Assembly (NCBI GenBank): GCA_963758845.1
Contig: CAVWWX010000002.1
Span: 1,736,001 to 1,800,000, forward strand
DNA length: 64,000 nucleotides
From: JBDTSW01 sp963758845
GTDB taxonomy: Bacteria; Actinomycetota; Thermoleophilia; Solirubrobacterales; 70-9
Direction of reading: 5' to 3'
Part shown: positions 39,107-47,721 of the stretch, piece by piece
Numbering within the stretch: the first letter of the stretch is position 1
Layout of the letters: every line of letters starts with the position of its first letter
Position numbers and translations under genes: made by a program
Notes under the pieces: model-generated
The model's database searches: none
Seen by the model: only the letters and a program-made list of their open reading frames with translations
What the model was told of the DNA's origin: nothing

Positions 39107-39538
39107 TCAGCCGGCGATCGTCCGCAGCTCGGCGGGGCGGGCCAGCACCACCAGGAGCGGTCCGTCGATGGCTGCAAGCCCGCCCTTCTTCAACTTCACC
39201 CGAGCGCCGGTGGCCGCGCTGATCGCACGCGAGAAGTCGGGCTCGTGTCCGACCAGCAGGACCTCGCCCCGGCCGGCCGCCAGCCCTTCGGGGTCGAAGT
39301 CACCACCCCGGAGGCCCTGCTCCTCCTCGGGCTTGATCTTGAGCTCGGCGCAGGCGATGTCGGCCGTTTCGCGGGCCCGCACCTTCGGGCTGGTGAGACA
39401 GGCGTCGATCTTCACCCCCAGGCGACTCAAGGCTCCTCCGGCGGCCGCTGCCTGGCGCCGCCCCTTCTCCGTCAGCTCGCGCGAGAAGTCGTCCGGCGCG
39501 TCGTCGGAGGCGTCGCCGTGGCGGAGGAGCCAGATCAT
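39107..39538 (-). CDS. sixA: SixA-type phosphohistidine phosphatase
   Basis: Histidine-phosphatase family protein of 143 residues. The catalytic RHG motif is in MIWLLRHGDASDDAP; LTEKGRRQAAAAGGAL, LTSPKVRARETADIACAEL and EVLLVGHEPDFSRAISAATG supply the second Arg and the second catalytic His, and KLKKGGLAAIDGPLLV ends the fold. Length and motifs match SixA, which dephosphorylates phosphohistidine in HPt domains or PTS proteins. Frame intact. It is divergent from dnaE and convergent with the coiled-coil gene. The actual substrate in this organism is unknown. Confidence 0.88.
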   Translation of the reverse strand: MIWLLRHGDASDDAPDDFSRELTEKGRRQAAAAGGALSRLGVKIDACLTSPKVRARETADIACAELKIKPEEEQGLRGGDFDPEGLAAGRGEVLLVGHEPDFSRAISAATGARVKLKKGGLAAIDGPLLVVLARPAELRTIAG

Positions 39539-39603
39539 GGCCCGAGCGTATCCGCACCTTCCGAAGATCGCCGCCGCGGCCGGGCCGGTGGCATCTGCCC
39601 CGG

Positions 39604-42600
39604 TTGCGAAGATGGCTCGGTGAGTCGAGAGCGGTCGTCCACCTGCACGTCCACAGCGAGTATTCGCTGCTGGACGGCGCCAACAAGATCAAGGCGATGG
39701 CCACTCGCGCAGCCGAGCTCGGCATGCCCGCGCTGGGGCTGACCGACCACGGGGTCATGAACGGCGCCGTCGAGCACTACAAGGCCTGCAACGAGGCCGG
39801 GATCAAGCCGATCCTCGGCCTCGAGGCCTACCTCGTCGACGACCGCCGGGCGGCTCAGGCCCCCGGCCAGCGCGTCGAGCGCAACCACCTGACCCTGCTC
39901 GCGGCAAGCGACGCAGGGCTTCAAGAATTTGGTGAAGCTGACGTCGGCCGGCTACCTGGAGGGCTTCGCGCGCGGCAAGGCGAACGTGGACATGGAGCTG
40001 CTGGACCGCCACTCCAAGGGGGTCATCGCGCTCACCGGCTGTCTCCAGTCGCGGTTCTGCCAGCGCCTGATCGAGGGGCGGCCCGCCGACGCCCGCGCTC
40101 ACATCGACGACCTCGCCGGGGTCTTCGGCGCGGACAACCTGTACTTCGAGATCCAGGTCAACGGCATCGCAGAGCAGGACCGCGCCAACGAGGGGATCGT
40201 CCGCACCGCCCGCGAGCTGGGTCGCCCCCTGGTCGCCACCGGCGACGTCCATTACCTGGGGCGCGAGGACTACGACAACCACGCGGCCCTGCTCTGCGTG
40301 CAGACGAAGTCGACGCTCGAGCAGCCGAAGCTGTCCTTCGACACCAACGAGTTCTTCCTCAAGAGCGGCGACGAGATGCGCGAGGCGTTCAGCCCGTGGC
40401 CCGAGTCGCTGCCGACGACGCTCGAGGTGGCCGAGCGCTGCGAGGTGGAGATCGAGCTCGGGAAGCTGCTGCTCCCGCGGTTCCCGGCGCCCGAGGGCGA
40501 AGAGCCGGGCGAGATGCTGCTGCGGCTCGCGAACGAGGGGCTGCGCCGCCGCTACGGCGACCCGCCCCCGGCCGACGCGGTCGAGCGGCTCTCCTTCGAG
40601 CTCGAGGTGATCCGTGACATGGGCTTCGAGTCCTATTTCCTGATCGTCTGGGACTTCGTGCGCTACGCGAAGGAGAACGGGATCGCGGTGGGGCCGGGAC
40701 GCGGCTCGGCGGCGGGGTCGATCGTCGCCTACTCGCTCAACATCACCGACCTCGACCCGCTGGCCAACGACCTTCTGTTCGAGCGGTTCCTGAACCCGGC
40801 GCGAAAGTCCATGCCGGACATCGACATCGACTTCTCGGTGCGTGGCCGCGAGCGGGTGATCCGCTACGTCCAGGAGAAGTACGGCCGTGAGTCGGTCGCC
40901 CAGATCATCACCTTCGGCAAGATGGCACCGCGGGCGGCGACCAGGGACGCGGCTCGGGTGCTCGGCTTCGACTACGCGACGGGCGATCGCGTCGCGAAGC
41001 AGATCCCCGAGCCGATCATGGGCCGCAGCCCGTCCTTCGACGAGTGCCTGAAGGACGGCCAGGAGCTCCGCCGCACCTACGACACCGATGCCGACGCCCG
41101 GCGCATCGTGGACGTCGCCCGCGGGCTGGAGGGCATCGTCCGCAACAACTCGATCCATGCAGCCGCGGTGGTGATCGCCGACCGCCCGCTCGACGAGATC
41201 GTGCCCCTCCAGCTCGCCGAGGACCGCGGCGCGGGGGCTGCGAACGGCAACGGGAACGGCGGCCCCCGGGAGCGCTCCTACAAGGTCGTGACCCAGTACT
41301 CGATGGGACCGATCGAGGAGATCGGCCTGTTGAAGATGGACTTCCTCGGGCTTCGCAACCTCGACGTGATCGAGGACGCGGTCGAGATCATCGAGCGCTC
41401 GCGCGAAGTGGAGATCGACATCGAGCGAATCCCGCTGGACGACGCCAAGACCTACGAGATGCTGGCCGGCGGCGACTCGGTCGGCGTCTTCCAGCTCGAG
41501 TCCGACGGCATGCGCGACGCGCTTCGCAAGGTCCGCCCGACCGTGTTCGACGACATCGTCGCGCTGGTGTCGCTGTACCGGCCCGGAGCGATGCGCTACA
41601 TCGACGACTACGCGAGCGGCAAGCGCGATCCCCGCTCGGTCGCGTTCGCGGACGAACGCCTGCGCTCGATCACCGAGGCGACGTACGGATGCTGCATCTA
41701 CCAGGAGCAGCTGATGGAGATCGCCAAGCAGATCGCGGGCTTCTCGGGCGCCGAGGCCGACGACCTGCGCAAGGCCGTCGGCAAGAAGAAGCGCGACCTG
41801 ATGGCGACGATGGAGGACAAGTTCCTCGACGGCTCGCAGGCGTCGGGCACCGATCGTCGCGTCGCCAAGGACCTGTGGTCGCTGATGACCGCCGCGGCCG
41901 ACTACTCGTTCAACAAGAGCCACGCCGCCTGCTACGCGCTGATCGCGTACCGCACCGCCTATCTCAAGGCCAACTACACCGCCGAGTACATGGCCGCGCT
42001 GATCTCATCGGTGATGTCGACCAAGGACAAGGTCCCGTTCTTCGTCAACCGCTGCGACGCGATGGGGCTCGAGGTCCTGCCGCCGGACGTCAACTCCTCC
42101 GACCACGGGTTCGTCGTCTCGGGCAAGTGCATCCGCTTCGGCCTCGACGCCGTCAAGAACGTCGGCCACCAGGCGGTCGAGGCGATCATCCGCTCGCGCG
42201 AGGGCGCCGGCCAGTTCGAATCGATCTGGGATTTCTGCGAGCGGGTCGACTCGCGAGCGGTGAACAAGCGCGCGATCGAGTGCCTGGTGAAATGCGGCGC
42301 CCTCGACTCCACCGGCGCCAGCCGCCGCGGGATGCTCGAGGTGCTGGCGCAGGCGCAGGCCTCCGGGCAGAAGGCCCAAGAGGACTCGCGCCGCGGGCAG
42401 GGGTCCATCTTCGACCTCGGCGGCGAGGGTGGACCGGGTCAGTCCGGCGCATCCGGGCCCGGCACCCAGCGCCTGCCCGTCCCCAGCGAGGAGTTCGACC
42501 AGCGCGAGCTGCTGCGGCTCGAGAAGGAGACGCTCGGCACCTTCCTCTCCGCACACCCCCTCGCCGACGTGCGCGACGCGCTCCGCGAGCGGGTGGACTG

Positions 42601-43162
42601 TCTCCTCCCGGACGTCGCCGACAAGGCCGACGGCACCTGGATCACGGTGGGCGGGATCGTTGGCGAGGCGAAGAAGGTGCGCACGCGAAACGGCGGCTAC
42701 GTGATGTTCGCCACCCTCGACGACCTCGAGGGTCAGGTCGAGCTGTTCGTCCGTGACGCGGCCGGCGAAGCGGCCGAGGCGATCGAGCCGGATCGCGTCG
42801 TTCTCATCCGGGGACGGGTGGACCACAAGGGCCGCGGCCAGACCAGCGTGGTCGTCCAGGATGCCGAGGCGTTCGAGCCCGACTCCGCCGAGCTCGCGGC
42901 GGCCGAGGCCAAGGCGGCGGCCAAGCGGGACCCCAAGCAGTTCACCCTCAGCATCGATGCGGCCGAGTTCGGCCCCGCCTTGATCGACGAGCTCAAGTCC
43001 CTGTTCGAGGGCTTCCCTGGGGAGAGCGAGGTGCTTCTGGTAATGCGAACCACCGACGGCACAAGGCGCCTTCGGTTCGGTGACGATTACCGGATCAGCC
43101 CCTCACCACCGCTGCGCGCGCAGCTCGCCGAGGTCCTCGGGCCGCAGGCGATCGCGGCGTAG
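39604..43162 (+). CDS. dnaE: DNA polymerase III alpha subunit (frameshifted near 39920)
   Basis: Replicative polymerase. The N-terminal PHP domain starts VVHLHVHSEYSLLDGANKIK, with LGLTDHGVMNGAVEHYKAC. After one indel at about 39915-39925, the rest is one frame to 43162: VAVGPGRGSAAGSIVAYSLN-like text (GIAVGPGRGSAAGSIVAY), the catalytic aspartates in KSMPDIDIDFSVRGRERVI, EATYGCCIYQEQLMEIAKQI, FNKSHAACYALIAYRTAYLK, then a helix-hairpin-helix region and a C-terminal OB fold (ITVGGIVGEAKKVRTRNGGY). About 1,180 residues, normal for DnaE1. The start is uncertain: TTG 39604, or GTG 39619 if an indel lies in the first codons. Confidence 0.95.
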
Positions 43163-43172
43163 AATTTCGAAC

Positions 43173-43577
43173 ATGGCGCTGAAGCAGCGTGGAGGCGAGG
43201 AGACCCGCGAGGGCGAGTGCCGTCGCTGCCGCACCTTCTGCGACAAGCTCGTCGAGCCCAGGGGCTGCGTCGAGCTGCGGTGCCAGTACCTGTACAGCTA
43301 CGGCGACCCGCTCAGCGGCAACCGCTACATGGGCTGCATGCGCAAGGTCTTCGGAGCCGAGATCGACCTCGAGATGTTCGAGGCCGCCGAGCGCCAGGGC
43401 GGCTTCGGCGGGATCAAGATGACCGGCGACCCGCTGCCCCACTGCCAGTTCAAGGTCGAGCCCTGTTACGAGGGCGACGGGCCCGCATATACGTGCGTCA
43501 ACCCGCGCTTCTTCGACTGCACGGACTCGGGCGACGAGGGCATCCGCGCCTTCGACCTCCGCAACGCCCTGACCTGA
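43173..43577 (+). CDS. Cys-rich protein of unknown function
   Basis: A 134-residue protein with ten cysteines: CRRCRTFC at residues 16-23, GCVELRCQYLYSYGD, NRYMGCMRKVFGAEIDLEMF, HCQFKVEPCYEG, YTCVNPRFFDC. The spacing, with several Cys-x2-3-Cys pairs, suggests a structural zinc site or Fe-S cluster. A charged Phe/Gly-rich middle (ERQGGFGGIKMTGDP) separates two Cys clusters. ATG 43173 is ten bases after dnaE, in the same direction, so co-transcription is likely. I do not recognise a named family. Confidence 0.7.
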   Translation: MALKQRGGEETREGECRRCRTFCDKLVEPRGCVELRCQYLYSYGDPLSGNRYMGCMRKVFGAEIDLEMFEAAERQGGFGGIKMTGDPLPHCQFKVEPCYEGDGPAYTCVNPRFFDCTDSGDEGIRAFDLRNALT

Positions 43578-43589
43578 CCTCCGTGCCGC

Positions 43590-44249
43590 TCAGGTCCGGA
43601 AGCGGTAGCCGACGCCGCGAATCGTCTCGAAGCGGCGCGGGCCCAGCTTGCGGCGCAGGTAGCCGACGTAGACGTCGACGACGTTGGATCCGGGGTCGTA
43701 GTCGTACCCCCAGACATGCGACAGGAGCTGCTCGCGGGTCAGCACCTGGTCGGGGTGCTGGAGGAACGTCCGCAACAGCTCGAACTCGCGAGCGCTCAGC
43801 TCGATCGTCTCGCCCGCCGCGCTGACCCAGCGAGTGCGCAGGTCGAGCGAGATCGTGCCCACCCGCAGCACCCGGTCCTCCTCGGGCCGGTCGCCGCGCA
43901 GCCTGGCGCGCACCCGGGCCAGGAGCTCCTCGAAGTGGAACGGCTTCGCCAGGTAGTCGTCGGCCCCCGCCTCGAGGCCCGCGACCTTGTCGGCCGGGTC
44001 GTCGCGCGCGGTGAGGATGATCACCGGCAGGCGCTGGCCTGCGGTACGAAGGTCGCGAAGGACGTCGAGCCCGTCCTTGCCCGGCAGCCCAAGGTCCAGG
44101 ATGAGCAGGTCGAACTCGTCGTCGCGCGCCACGAGCGACGCCCTAGGTCCGTCCGGTACGACCGTGGTCGTATAGCCGCTCGAGCGCAGCCCTTTCTCGA
44201 GGAACGAGGCGAGGCGCACCTCGTCCTCTGCGATCAGGATCCGAGTCAC
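43590..44249 (-). CDS. OmpR-family response regulator
   Basis: 219 residues. Receiver domain: MTRILIAEDEVRLASFLEKG with acidic pocket E-D-E, phosphoacceptor Asp in FDLLILDLGLPGKDGLDVLR, Thr in VIILTARDDPADK and Lys in DDYLAKPFHFEELLARVRAR. The C-terminal winged-helix effector has TRWVSAAGETIELSAREFEL, LREQLLSHVWGYDYDPGSNV-like text (TREQLLSHVWGYDYDPGSN) and VDVYVGYLRRKLGPRRFETI with RGVGYRF. Frame intact. It follows the histidine kinase gene by 55 bases on the same strand, so the two are a pair. OmpR-type regulators bind direct repeats, compare 46379-46404. Confidence 0.94.
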   Translation of the reverse strand: MTRILIAEDEVRLASFLEKGLRSSGYTTTVVPDGPRASLVARDDEFDLLILDLGLPGKDGLDVLRDLRTAGQRLPVIILTARDDPADKVAGLEAGADDYLAKPFHFEELLARVRARLRGDRPEEDRVLRVGTISLDLRTRWVSAAGETIELSAREFELLRTFLQHPDQVLTREQLLSHVWGYDYDPGSNVVDVYVGYLRRKLGPRRFETIRGVGYRFRT

Positions 44250-44304
44250 GGCGAAAGCATCGCGCTTCGCCGGGAGCCACCGCGTCGCTGTTGCGGGCGC
44301 TGCC

Positions 44305-45777
44305 TCATGGCTCTGGGATCACGATGGTGAACCGGGCGCCCTGGCCTAGGCTGGATTCCAGCTCGACATGGCCGCCATGTGCCTCGGCGACCGCCTTCAC
44401 GATGGCCAGTCCCAGACCGGCGCCGCCCGTGCCCCGCACGCTCTGGGACCGGGCGAAGCGCTCGAAGATCAGCCGCTGCTCCTCGGCGGGGATGCCGGGC
44501 CCCTCGTCGCGCACCCAGAGGCGTGCCTCGGAGGCCGCCCAGCGAGCTGCCGATCCAGATCGGCTCGCCGGGGCCGGTGTGGTTGGCGGCGTTCGCGGCC
44601 AGGTTGGTCACCGCCTGGGTCAGGCGCTGGGCGTCACCCACGATCAGGCCCAGCCCCGTTCCCTCGAGGACCCAGGCCCGATCGCCCAGCAGGCGCGCCT
44701 TGGCGAAGACCTCGTGGGTCAGCAGGTCGAGGTCCAGCGGCTCGGGCCGCAGGAAGTCGGGCCGCGAGGCGCGGACCAGCAGCAGCAGGTCGTCGACGAA
44801 GCGGTTCATGCGGTCCAGCTCGTCCTGGATCACCATCACCGCCTCGCTGCCGCTCGCTGGGGTCGTCGCCCAGCGTCTCGATGTGGCCGCGGATCACCGT
44901 GATCGGCGTCCGCAGCTCGTGGCTCACGTCGGCCAGGAACTCGCGCTGGTCGGCGAACGCCGCCTCGAGCCGGTCGAGCATCGCGTTCAGCGTGCGCCCC
45001 AGCTGAGCGATCTCGTCGTTGCCGCGCACCGGGATGCGCTGCGACAGGTCGGTCTCGGAGATCTGGCGAGCCGTCCGCGCAAGGGCCTGAAGCGGCGCCA
45101 TCGCCCGGCCCGCGGCCAGCCAGATGAAGAGCGAGGCGAGCAGCATGACCACGATCGAGACGCCGACGGCGATCCGTACCGCGCTCTCAACCTGCTCGCG
45201 GCGGTCGACCAGGAGCTGCGCGGTTGTCAGCGACCCTCGCTCGTTCCCGGTCCCGACGGGTACGGCGACGTACCGGGCCGGGCCAAGGTCGGTGTCGACG
45301 TTGCCACTGGTCGGCTCCTCGACCGGGCCGAGGGCTTGCAGCGAGGCGGTCAGCGGCTTCAGGTCGGCGTCCGCGCTCTGCTCCGCGTACGGCTCCGAGC
45401 CCACGAAGGCGACCGTGGCCGAGTCGGCCGTCGGCGAGTGGCTTCGCCAGGTAAGCGTCGAACAGCCGCCGTGATGTCGCCCTCGAAAGGGTCGCCGGTC
45501 GCCGGGTCGACGCCCTTGAGCCGAGAACTCCTCCAGCTCGCCGATGTCCTCGGTGAGCGCCTCGCCGACCTCGTCGTCGATCCGCGAGATGCAGGACCTC
45601 GCGCAGCACCAAAAGCGATGCGGCGGTCGAGACGGTTAGGAGGACCAGGAACGAGATCAGGACGCGGGTGCGCATGCCTGCCAGCGGCCGCATTCGCGCG
45701 ACCGAGGGATCCTCCTCCCGCGGCGCGCTGGAGCGCTTGTCCGAGCCCGCGGGACCGTCGCCGAGCAGCGCGATCAC
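44305..45777 (-). CDS. Sensor histidine kinase (frameshifted)
   Basis: Transmembrane kinase, partner of the adjacent response regulator. First helix MRTRVLISFLVLLTVSTAAS, then a periplasmic-type sensor region that needs two frame corrections (45430-45560), second helix VGVSIVVMLLASLFIWLAAG, a HAMP linker RAMAPLQALARTARQISETD, the H box FLADVSHELRTPITVIRGHI, an N-box region QAVTNLAANAANHTGPGEPI, and the G boxes DEGPGIPAEEQRLIFERF and GAGLGLAIVKAVAEAHGG, ending FTIVIPEP. Further indels near 44560 and 44865. About 490 residues. GTG 45777 is the longest start; an internal ATG at about 45675 gives MRTRVLIS directly. Confidence 0.9.
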
Positions 45778-45816
45778 CGTCGCAATCTATCGCCGCCGCG
45801 GAGGCACGGCGCGCCC

Positions 45817-46255
45817 CTACTCGCTGATCGAGCCGCCCGCGGCGACCTTGTTGAGCAGAGGTCTTGACGGAATCGGTGTACTGATCGTCGCCGGGGAGGG
45901 ATCGGAGTCGGCTCGCGCCGAGGGGTCCAGCGAGCCGGCGCCGAGGGCCCCGACACCGCCGGCGCCCACGCCGCTGATGCCCGCGCCGCTGATGCCCGCG
46001 CCGCTGACTGCCCGCGCCGCTGATGCCCGCGCCGCCGGGGCCAGGACCGCGCCCCGCTGGTGTCCTTGGGCCTGCGGTCCCCGGACTCACTTCCGGGCCG
46101 GGCGCTGTCGACTCTCGCGGTCGACTCGCCGCCCGGGAGCCTCGATCCCCCGCAGGGTCCCCGGCCCATCCGGGCGCAGAAGTGTCAGGTAGACGACGAC
46201 GACGAGGAGGGCGACCGCCGCCGCCTGGCCGGCCACGATCCATCTCGCGGCTCAT
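45817..46255 (-). CDS. Single-helix membrane protein with Gly-rich repeats (frameshifted)
   Basis: Reverse-strand frame starting MSREMDR near 46255; after an early indel one hydrophobic helix follows (VAGQAAAVALLVVVVYLTLL), then a charged region (ARPGSESGDRRPKDTSG), a repeated AGISGAGISGVGAGGVG block encoded by tandem copies of about 15 bases between 45970 and 46035, and a C-terminus LDPSARADSDPSPATISTPI ending GGSISE at TAG 45817-45819. About 145 residues. It lies 40 bases upstream of the histidine kinase on the same strand, so it may be an accessory membrane part of that two-component system. Function unknown. Confidence 0.5.
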
Positions 46256-46378
46256 GTGATTCCTTGTTGGGACCGTCGGTTCATCGGGCCGGCGCTAGCT
46301 TCGCTGATCGAACGTGAGATGCGGCATGAGAGCGCTATGAGATGGCGGCTGTGGCAGACCCGGGTCATTTCGTGCCTG

Positions 46379-46404
46379 AGAACCTACAAGAACCCCCTAG
46401 AACC
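46379..46404. promoter_or_regulatory. Three agaacc direct repeats at exact 10-base spacing
   Basis: AGAACC occurs at 46379, 46389 and 46399, once per helical turn, followed by agagg at 46409. Upstream, TGAGA occurs at 46315, 46327, 46338 and 46377. In-phase direct repeats are typical targets of OmpR-family regulators. They lie about 85-110 bases upstream of the second LPFTG gene. Confidence 0.55.
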
Positions 46405-46425
46405 CCGTAGAGGTCGTGCCGCCGA

Positions 46426-46442
46426 ATGAGAGCAAGTCTCAT
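46426..46442. promoter_or_regulatory. Inverted repeat atgaga-gcaag-tctcat
   Basis: ATGAGA (46426-46431) and TCTCAT (46437-46442) form a perfect six-base dyad with a five-base centre, about 50 bases upstream of the second LPFTG gene. The core TGAGA is the same pentamer repeated further upstream (46315-46342). Confidence 0.45.
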
Positions 46443-46487
46443 GCCCGCCTCACGCTGCTCTCACCGGGCTTCCCGAGAATGCTCGCA

Positions 46488-46832
46488 ATGACCAGGAACT
46501 ACATCAAGCGCAACGACGGGCTCCGGCTCCGCGTGGTCGCCCTCACGGTGGTCGCGGCGCTCGCGTTCCCGGCTCTCGCCGGGGCGCAGTCGCCCACCAA
46601 GGACCAGTACGACCCGGTTCCGTGCGTCAACTGCTCGCAGTCGGGCGAGGGCGCAGGCGGCACGGGTGATCCGGGTGATCCGGGCGATCCCAGCGGCCTC
46701 AGCGGCAACGTCGGTCCTCTTCCGTTCACCGGCTTCGACGTGATCGCGATGATCGCGGTCGCGCTGACGGTGACCGGGATCGGGCTCACGCTGCAGCGAG
46801 CCGTCGCGCGCGAATCAACCGAAGACCTCTAG
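46488..46832 (+). CDS. LPFTG cell-wall-anchored small protein 2
   Basis: 114 residues from ATG 46488 (46479 is an alternative start). A long signal peptide (LRLRVVALTVVAALAFPALA) ends AGA; the mature part starts QSPTKDQYDPVPCVNCSQSG, then GTGDPGDPGDPSGLSG and the sorting signal VGPLPFTGFDVIAMIAVALT, and ends RAVARESTEDL. The T-K-D-Q-Y start, GDPGDPS and LPFTG-hydrophobic-RAV tail match LPFTG protein 1. Unlike that protein, it has two cysteines (PCVNC) that could form a disulphide or bind metal. Upstream control repeats and the neighbouring two-component system suggest regulated expression. Confidence 0.85.
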   Translation: MTRNYIKRNDGLRLRVVALTVVAALAFPALAGAQSPTKDQYDPVPCVNCSQSGEGAGGTGDPGDPGDPSGLSGNVGPLPFTGFDVIAMIAVALTVTGIGLTLQRAVARESTEDL

Positions 46833-46842
46833 CCAGGAATCC

Positions 46843-47721
46843 CTAACCGGGATTGCGGGCGCGCCGCCTACGGGCGGCGTTGCCGCGCTCGCGCAGCGTC
46901 TTCGCCAGCGCCACATCCGGCGCCAGCGTGTTGCCGCCGTCCTGCGCGGGTCCCTCGAGCACCGCCGGCAGGCCGTCGAAGCGCGGCTCCGACAGGAAGA
47001 CCGCCAAGCCCAGCTCGCCCAGCTCGCCGGCGCCGAGCGGTGCGTGGCGGTCGACGTTCGCGCCCAGCGGCACCTTCGAGTCGTTGACGTGGACGCAGCG
47101 CAGGCGCCCGAGGCCGACCTTGGCGTCGAACTCGTCGACGACCTCGGCCAGGGCGTCGGGCTTGCGGATCTCGTACCCCGCCGCCAGCAGATGGCAGCAG
47201 TCCAGGCAGGCGCCCAGGCGGTCGCCGCCCCCGGCGGTCTCGATCAGCTCCGCCAGCTCGTCCATGTTGCGGCCCAGGGGCCCGTTGGTGCCGGCCGTGT
47301 TCTCCAGCAGGATCGACGAGTGGCTGCCCTCCATCGCCTTCGCGATCGCCTTCCCGGCGCGCCTCACCGAGGGGCCGTGGGGCTCTCCCTTGCGCGCGCC
47401 GGCGTGAAGGACGACGCCGTCGGCGCCGATCCCGTCGCTCACCCGCAGGGCGTGCTCGAGCGCCGCTCGCGAGTTCTTGCGGACCTCGGGCTCCTTGCTG
47501 GCGCAGTTGATCAGGTAGATGGCGTGGATCACCACGGACTCGAGCCGCGAGGCCTCCATCACCTCACGGAACTCGCCGAAGTCGTCCTCCGAATAGGCGG
47601 TCGGCCTCCACATCCGTGGGCTCTGGGGGAAGATCTGGATCGAGTCGCACTCGATCTCGACTCCGCGCTCCACGGCGTTGGCCAGTCCACCGGCTGTGGA
47701 AACATGCGCGCCGATCAGCAT
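46843..47721 (-). CDS. nfo: Deoxyribonuclease IV (AP endonuclease IV)
   Basis: Base-excision repair enzyme that cleaves 5' of abasic sites. 292 residues from ATG 47721 (MLIGAHVSTAGGLANAVERG). Zinc-binding family motifs are present: VVIHAIYLINCASKEPEVR, GVVLHAGARKGEP, SILLENTAGTNGPLGRNMDE, RLGACLDCCHLLAAGYEI (His of the DTCH-like motif), RCVHVNDSKVPLGANVDRHA and PLGAGELGELGLAVFL. A GAGG ribosome-binding site precedes the start. Frame intact. Its ATG and that of gltX on the opposite strand share a single CATG. Confidence 0.94.
   Translation of the reverse strand: MLIGAHVSTAGGLANAVERGVEIECDSIQIFPQSPRMWRPTAYSEDDFGEFREVMEASRLESVVIHAIYLINCASKEPEVRKNSRAALEHALRVSDGIGADGVVLHAGARKGEPHGPSVRRAGKAIAKAMEGSHSSILLENTAGTNGPLGRNMDELAELIETAGGGDRLGACLDCCHLLAAGYEIRKPDALAEVVDEFDAKVGLGRLRCVHVNDSKVPLGANVDRHAPLGAGELGELGLAVFLSEPRFDGLPAVLEGPAQDGGNTLAPDVALAKTLRERGNAARRRRARNPG

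Noticed and set aside
39803..41923. A 706-codon open frame on the reverse strand of dnaE
   Set aside because: High GC leaves long antisense frames open. The forward frame carries unmistakable DnaE motifs and the reverse text has no recognisable domain.
45840..45900. A DDQYTDSV segment on the reverse strand resembling the DEQYGDS start of the LPFTG proteins
   Set aside because: It lies in a different frame from the natural C-terminus (...PIPSRPLLNKVAAGGSISE, stop 45817), has no signal peptide before it and no LPFTG after it.
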